In this document: positions 4,403-7,368 of the stretch, piece after piece | Numbering within the stretch: the stretch's first letter is position 1 | How the letters are laid out: each line of letters begins with the position of its first letter | Assembly: GCA_015259235.1 (NCBI GenBank) | Contig: JABZGM010000103.1 | Span: forward strand, 1-7,368 | DNA: 7,368 nt | Reading direction: 5' to 3' | Source of the DNA: Alloprevotella sp. | GTDB taxonomy: Bacteria > Bacteroidota > Bacteroidia > Bacteroidales > Bacteroidaceae | Notes under the pieces: model-generated | The model's input: the letters and a program-made list of their open reading frames with translations, nothing else | Told to the model about the DNA's origin: nothing | Databases searched by the model: none | Translations under genes and position numbers: made by a program

Positions 4403-6661
4403 ATGTGCATGTCTAAAATCAGAACCCTCCTCTATACCCTCCTGCTAGGGCTTGGATTTAGCCAAGAAACCACCGTTTCTGCCGCTACTTCTCCCGAAGC
4501 GCAACCCCAATCTGCCACCACGGGCATCACCCTCAAAGACGTCACAGGCGGAACCATCGCCCCTCAACACGTTTATGGAGTGCATCCCCTTAACGATGGT
4601 GAGAGCTATTCTCAACTTTCTGGCGATGGCAAACGCATCGTGCGCAGTTCGTTCAAGACGGGGAAGGAGATTGGGGTGATTTTCGATGTAGAGAAAGCCC
4701 GCGGCACCACTAAACTCTCGCACATTGATGGCTACATCATGAGCCCTGACGAGAAGAAAATCTTGTTGCGCACACAGACCAAAGCCGTCTATCGTCGCAC
4801 TTCCACAGCCGTTTATTACATCTACGATGTGGCAAATGGCAAGTTCTCTCCCCTTTCCGATGGAGGACCTCAGATGTCGCCACGCTTCTCTCCCGATGGC
4901 AATGTCGTTGCCTTCGTGCGCGACAACAACCTCTTTGTCGTGAAGCTCCTCTATGGCAATGCAGAAACGCAAGTCACCAAAGATGGCAAGCGCAATGAGG
5001 TCATCAACGGTATCCCCGACTGGGTGAATGAAGAAGAATTCTCCACCAATGCTTCTTTCGACTTCAGTGCCGACAGTCAGATGTTGTGCTGGGTGCGTTA
5101 CGACGAGTCCAAAGTTCCCGTCTATCGCATGCAGATGTTTGAGGGACAATCCCCACGTCATCCCGAATATGCCGAATACCCTGGCACCTACGACTATAAA
5201 TATCCCATCGCTGGTGCGCAAAACTCCACCGTGTCTGTCCACAGCTACGACCTCAAGAGCCGCGCCACCCGCCAACTCGCAGTGCCCCTTCCCGAAGAGG
5301 GCTACATTCCTCGCATCATCGCCACAAGCGATGCCGACAAACTTGCCGTGGTGACCCTCAATCGTCACCAATCGCAGATGGATCTCTACATGGTCAATCC
5401 TCGTAGTGGGGTGGCAAAACTCGCCCTTCGCGAAACCAACGAGCGTTATCTCCGCGAATCAGCCTACACCGATTTGCAATTCTATCCGGGACACTTCGCC
5501 ATGCTTTCCGAAAAGAGCGGTTATCAACACCTCTATTGGTACACCCTCAACGGACAACTCGTGAGTCAAATCACCAAGGGCGACTATGAGGTGAGCGATT
5601 TCTATGGCTACGATGCCAAGAATGGACGTTTCTATTTTGCCGCACACAAGGATAGTCCTTTGCAAACTGCCATCTGTTCTGCCAATGTCAAAGGGCAGAT
5701 GCAACGCCTCACTGCTGAAAGTGGCACGAGTGCAGCGACTTTCTCTTCCGACTTCCGCTACTTCCTCAATGTGCACTCCGCACTCGCCAAAGTGCCCGTG
5801 ACGACGCTTCGCGAGGGTCACAGCGGAAAAGTGCTCACCACCCTCATTGACAACAAGCAAGTGCAAGAACGTTTCGACAAAATCGGTACTACACAAGAAT
5901 TCTTCCAGTTCAAACTCGCCGATGGCACTCTGCTGAACGGTTGGATGTTGAAGCCTCGCAACTTCGATGCTACGAAGAAATATCCCGTGGTGATGTATCA
6001 ATACAGCGGTCCTGGTAGCCAAGAGGTGAAAGACGCTTGGAGCACAGGTTTCTATCCTGGAGGACAGTGGGAAAGTGTGCTTGCCGAAGAAGGATTCATC
6101 AGTGTCATTGTCGATGGTCGCGGCACAGGCGCACGCGGTGCACAGTTTGAGAAATGCACTTACTTGCGTTTGGGTGATCTCGAATCGCAAGACCAAGTGG
6201 CAGCTGCTCAATATCTCGCCACCTTGCCTTTTGTCGATGCACAACGCATTGCACTCTGGGGCTGGAGCTTCGGAGGTTTCAACACCCTCATGGCAATGAC
6301 CGACGGACGCCCCGTCTTTCGTTGTGGTGTTGCTGTTGCTGCTCCTTCCAACTGGAAGTACTACGACACGGTCTATACCGAGCGTTATATGCGCACGCCC
6401 AAGGAAAATGCCAATTATGAGGCGGTCAATCCCATCGCTCGTGCTGCCAAACTCCATGGCGACCTCTTGCTCATTCACGGCACTGCCGATGACAATGTGC
6501 ATTTCCGCAACTGCGCTGAGATGTCTGAGGCTTTGGTACAAGCTGACAAGCCTTTCGACATGCAGGTCTACACCAATCGCAACCACAGCATCTATGGTGG
6601 CAACACCCGCCACCACCTTTTCAGCCGTATCTTGAACTACCTCAAAGTGCATCTCAAATAA
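4403..6661 (+). CDS. Secreted S9 peptidase, dipeptidyl peptidase IV type
   Basis: The 752-residue product should remove Xaa-Pro (and Xaa-Ala) dipeptides from peptide N-termini in the periplasm or outside the cell, feeding peptide use. Residues 3-28 are a signal peptide (MSKIRTLLYTLLLGLGF and on), followed by a Thr/Ser/Pro/Gln-rich linker and a beta-propeller with repeated strand motifs such as RFSPDGNVVAFVRDNNLFV. DWVNEEEFS (206-214) carries the paired glutamates (Glu211-Glu212) that bind the substrate amino terminus in DPP IV. The C-terminal alpha/beta-hydrolase domain has YQYSGPGSQ (oxyanion Tyr), nucleophile Ser622 in GWSFGG, Asp696 in HGTADDN and His728 in NRNHS, so the triad is complete. 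Length fits the family (about 720-760). The ATG at 4409 is an equally good start and gives a cleaner signal peptide. Prolyl tripeptidyl peptidases are close relatives and the main alternative, but the EEE motif favours DPP IV. Confidence 0.9.
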   Translation: MCMSKIRTLLYTLLLGLGFSQETTVSAATSPEAQPQSATTGITLKDVTGGTIAPQHVYGVHPLNDGESYSQLSGDGKRIVRSSFKTGKEIGVIFDVEKARGTTKLSHIDGYIMSPDEKKILLRTQTKAVYRRTSTAVYYIYDVANGKFSPLSDGGPQMSPRFSPDGNVVAFVRDNNLFVVKLLYGNAETQVTKDGKRNEVINGIPDWVNEEEFSTNASFDFSADSQMLCWVRYDESKVPVYRMQMFEGQSPRHPEYAEYPGTYDYKYPIAGAQNSTVSVHSYDLKSRATRQLAVPLPEEGYIPRIIATSDADKLAVVTLNRHQSQMDLYMVNPRSGVAKLALRETNERYLRESAYTDLQFYPGHFAMLSEKSGYQHLYWYTLNGQLVSQITKGDYEVSDFYGYDAKNGRFYFAAHKDSPLQTAICSANVKGQMQRLTAESGTSAATFSSDFRYFLNVHSALAKVPVTTLREGHSGKVLTTLIDNKQVQERFDKIGTTQEFFQFKLADGTLLNGWMLKPRNFDATKKYPVVMYQYSGPGSQEVKDAWSTGFYPGGQWESVLAEEGFISVIVDGRGTGARGAQFEKCTYLRLGDLESQDQVAAAQYLATLPFVDAQRIALWGWSFGGFNTLMAMTDGRPVFRCGVAVAAPSNWKYYDTVYTERYMRTPKENANYEAVNPIARAAKLHGDLLLIHGTADDNVHFRNCAEMSEALVQADKPFDMQVYTNRNHSIYGGNTRHHLFSRILNYLKVHLK

Positions 6662-7368
6662 TGTTTATCGACACCCATTGCCACCTCTATGCCGAAGAGT
6701 TCGACGAAGATCGAGTTGAAGTAGTGGCGCGCGCCCTTGAGGCTGGAGCCGACAAAATCCTCCTGCCCAACATTGATGCTAACACCGTTGGACCCATGTT
6801 GGCTGTCTGCGATGAGTGGCACGAACTCTGTCACCCCATGATGGGATTGCATCCCACGGAGCTACCCCCTAATCCCACTCCGCTACTCGACCAGATGGAG
6901 CGTATGCTCATGGTTGAAGGCAATCCTTTCATCGCCATTGGCGAAGTGGGCGTAGATTTGTATTGGGATGCGTCGCGCAGAGCAGAACAAATGGAAGTGC
7001 TGCGCCGACAAGCCGAGTGGAGCATCCGTTTTCAACTCCCCCTCGTCATTCACATGCGCTCCGCTCATGACGAATTGCTCGAGGTGTTGTCGCCCCTTAA
7101 AGACGAACTCCCTGGTGGCATCTTCCACTGTTTTGGAGGAAGTGCCAAAGAAGCCGAAGACCTCCTTGCTTTCGATCGCTTCTATCTCGGCATCGGTGGG
7201 GTAGTGACTTTCAAAAAAAGCACCCTTCCAGCTGTTCTCGAAACTACTGTGCCCCTTTCGCGCATCGTCCTCGAAACGGATGCCCCCTATCTGGCTCCCA
7301 CGCCCTATCGTGGCAAGCGCAACGAGCCCGCACACATTCCCCTCGTGCTCCACAAAGTGGCTGAAGTC
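6661..7368 (+). CDS. tatD: TatD-family metal-dependent hydrolase (3' end missing)
   Basis: The first 236 residues are present; the family is usually about 255-265, so only some 20-30 residues lie beyond the right edge. TatD proteins are TIM-barrel enzymes with two metal ions that act as deoxyribonucleases or related phosphoesterases in the cytoplasm, with proposed roles in DNA repair and quality control. All metal ligands are visible: FIDTHCHL (2-9) with His6 and His8, GEVGVD (94-99) with Glu95, VIHMR (129-133) with His131, FHCFGG (155-160) with His156, and ETDAPYLAP (205-213) with Asp207. RGKRNEP near 219-225 is also typical. The A of its ATG is the last base of the peptidase stop (TAATG), so the two genes are probably one transcript and translationally coupled. 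Whether it is TatD itself or the paralogue YcfH/YjjV cannot be decided here. Confidence 0.93.
   Translation, partial: MFIDTHCHLYAEEFDEDRVEVVARALEAGADKILLPNIDANTVGPMLAVCDEWHELCHPMMGLHPTELPPNPTPLLDQMERMLMVEGNPFIAIGEVGVDLYWDASRRAEQMEVLRRQAEWSIRFQLPLVIHMRSAHDELLEVLSPLKDELPGGIFHCFGGSAKEAEDLLAFDRFYLGIGGVVTFKKSTLPAVLETTVPLSRIVLETDAPYLAPTPYRGKRNEPAHIPLVLHKVAEV

Noticed and set aside
4445..6652. Long open frames (308 and 397 residues) on the minus strand opposite the peptidase gene
   Set aside because: They mirror the codon bias of the plus-strand gene, carry no recognisable motifs, and the plus frame has a complete, catalytically intact peptidase.

Overview
The window looks like ordinary chromosomal DNA from a member of the Bacteroidota, most likely order Bacteroidales. 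Four things point there: promoter-like elements of the Bacteroides type (TTTG, about 19 bases, TAnnTTTG); a type III pantothenate kinase gene followed by a FadL/OmpP1-like barrel and a lipoprotein; a secreted DPP IV-type S9 peptidase; and protein sequence typical of that phylum's B12-dependent ribonucleotide reductases. I see no Shine-Dalgarno-like sequence that would decide a start, no RNA genes, no CRISPR array and no mobile element. The genus cannot be fixed from the sequence alone.

The left part (about 1-2440) is read leftwards: coaX (type III pantothenate kinase, coenzyme A synthesis), an outer-membrane beta-barrel protein with a signal peptide, and the first 21 codons of a lipoprotein that runs off the left edge. 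By gene order the lipoprotein may be LptC, but that is inference. A hairpin followed by a T-rich tract lies between coaX and the barrel gene and may separate their transcripts.

At 2441-2579 there is a divergent promoter region. Rightwards from it runs a two-gene unit joined by an ATGA overlap: a very acidic 147-residue protein of unknown function, then a 248-residue protein whose last 140 or so residues look like the C-terminal (TSCPD-like) region of the Bacteroidetes B12-dependent ribonucleotide reductase, without the catalytic barrel and without the terminal cysteine motifs. A strong intrinsic terminator overlaps its stop codon. This pair is the least explained and most interesting part of the window.

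The right part (3897-7368) continues rightwards with folB (dihydroneopterin aldolase, folate synthesis), a secreted DPP IV-like S9 peptidase with its whole catalytic triad and amino-terminus-binding glutamates, and a tatD-family metal-dependent hydrolase that overlaps the peptidase stop by one base and runs off the right edge. These are housekeeping or nutritional genes with no evident common pathway. Every non-coding gap is shorter than about 155 bases.
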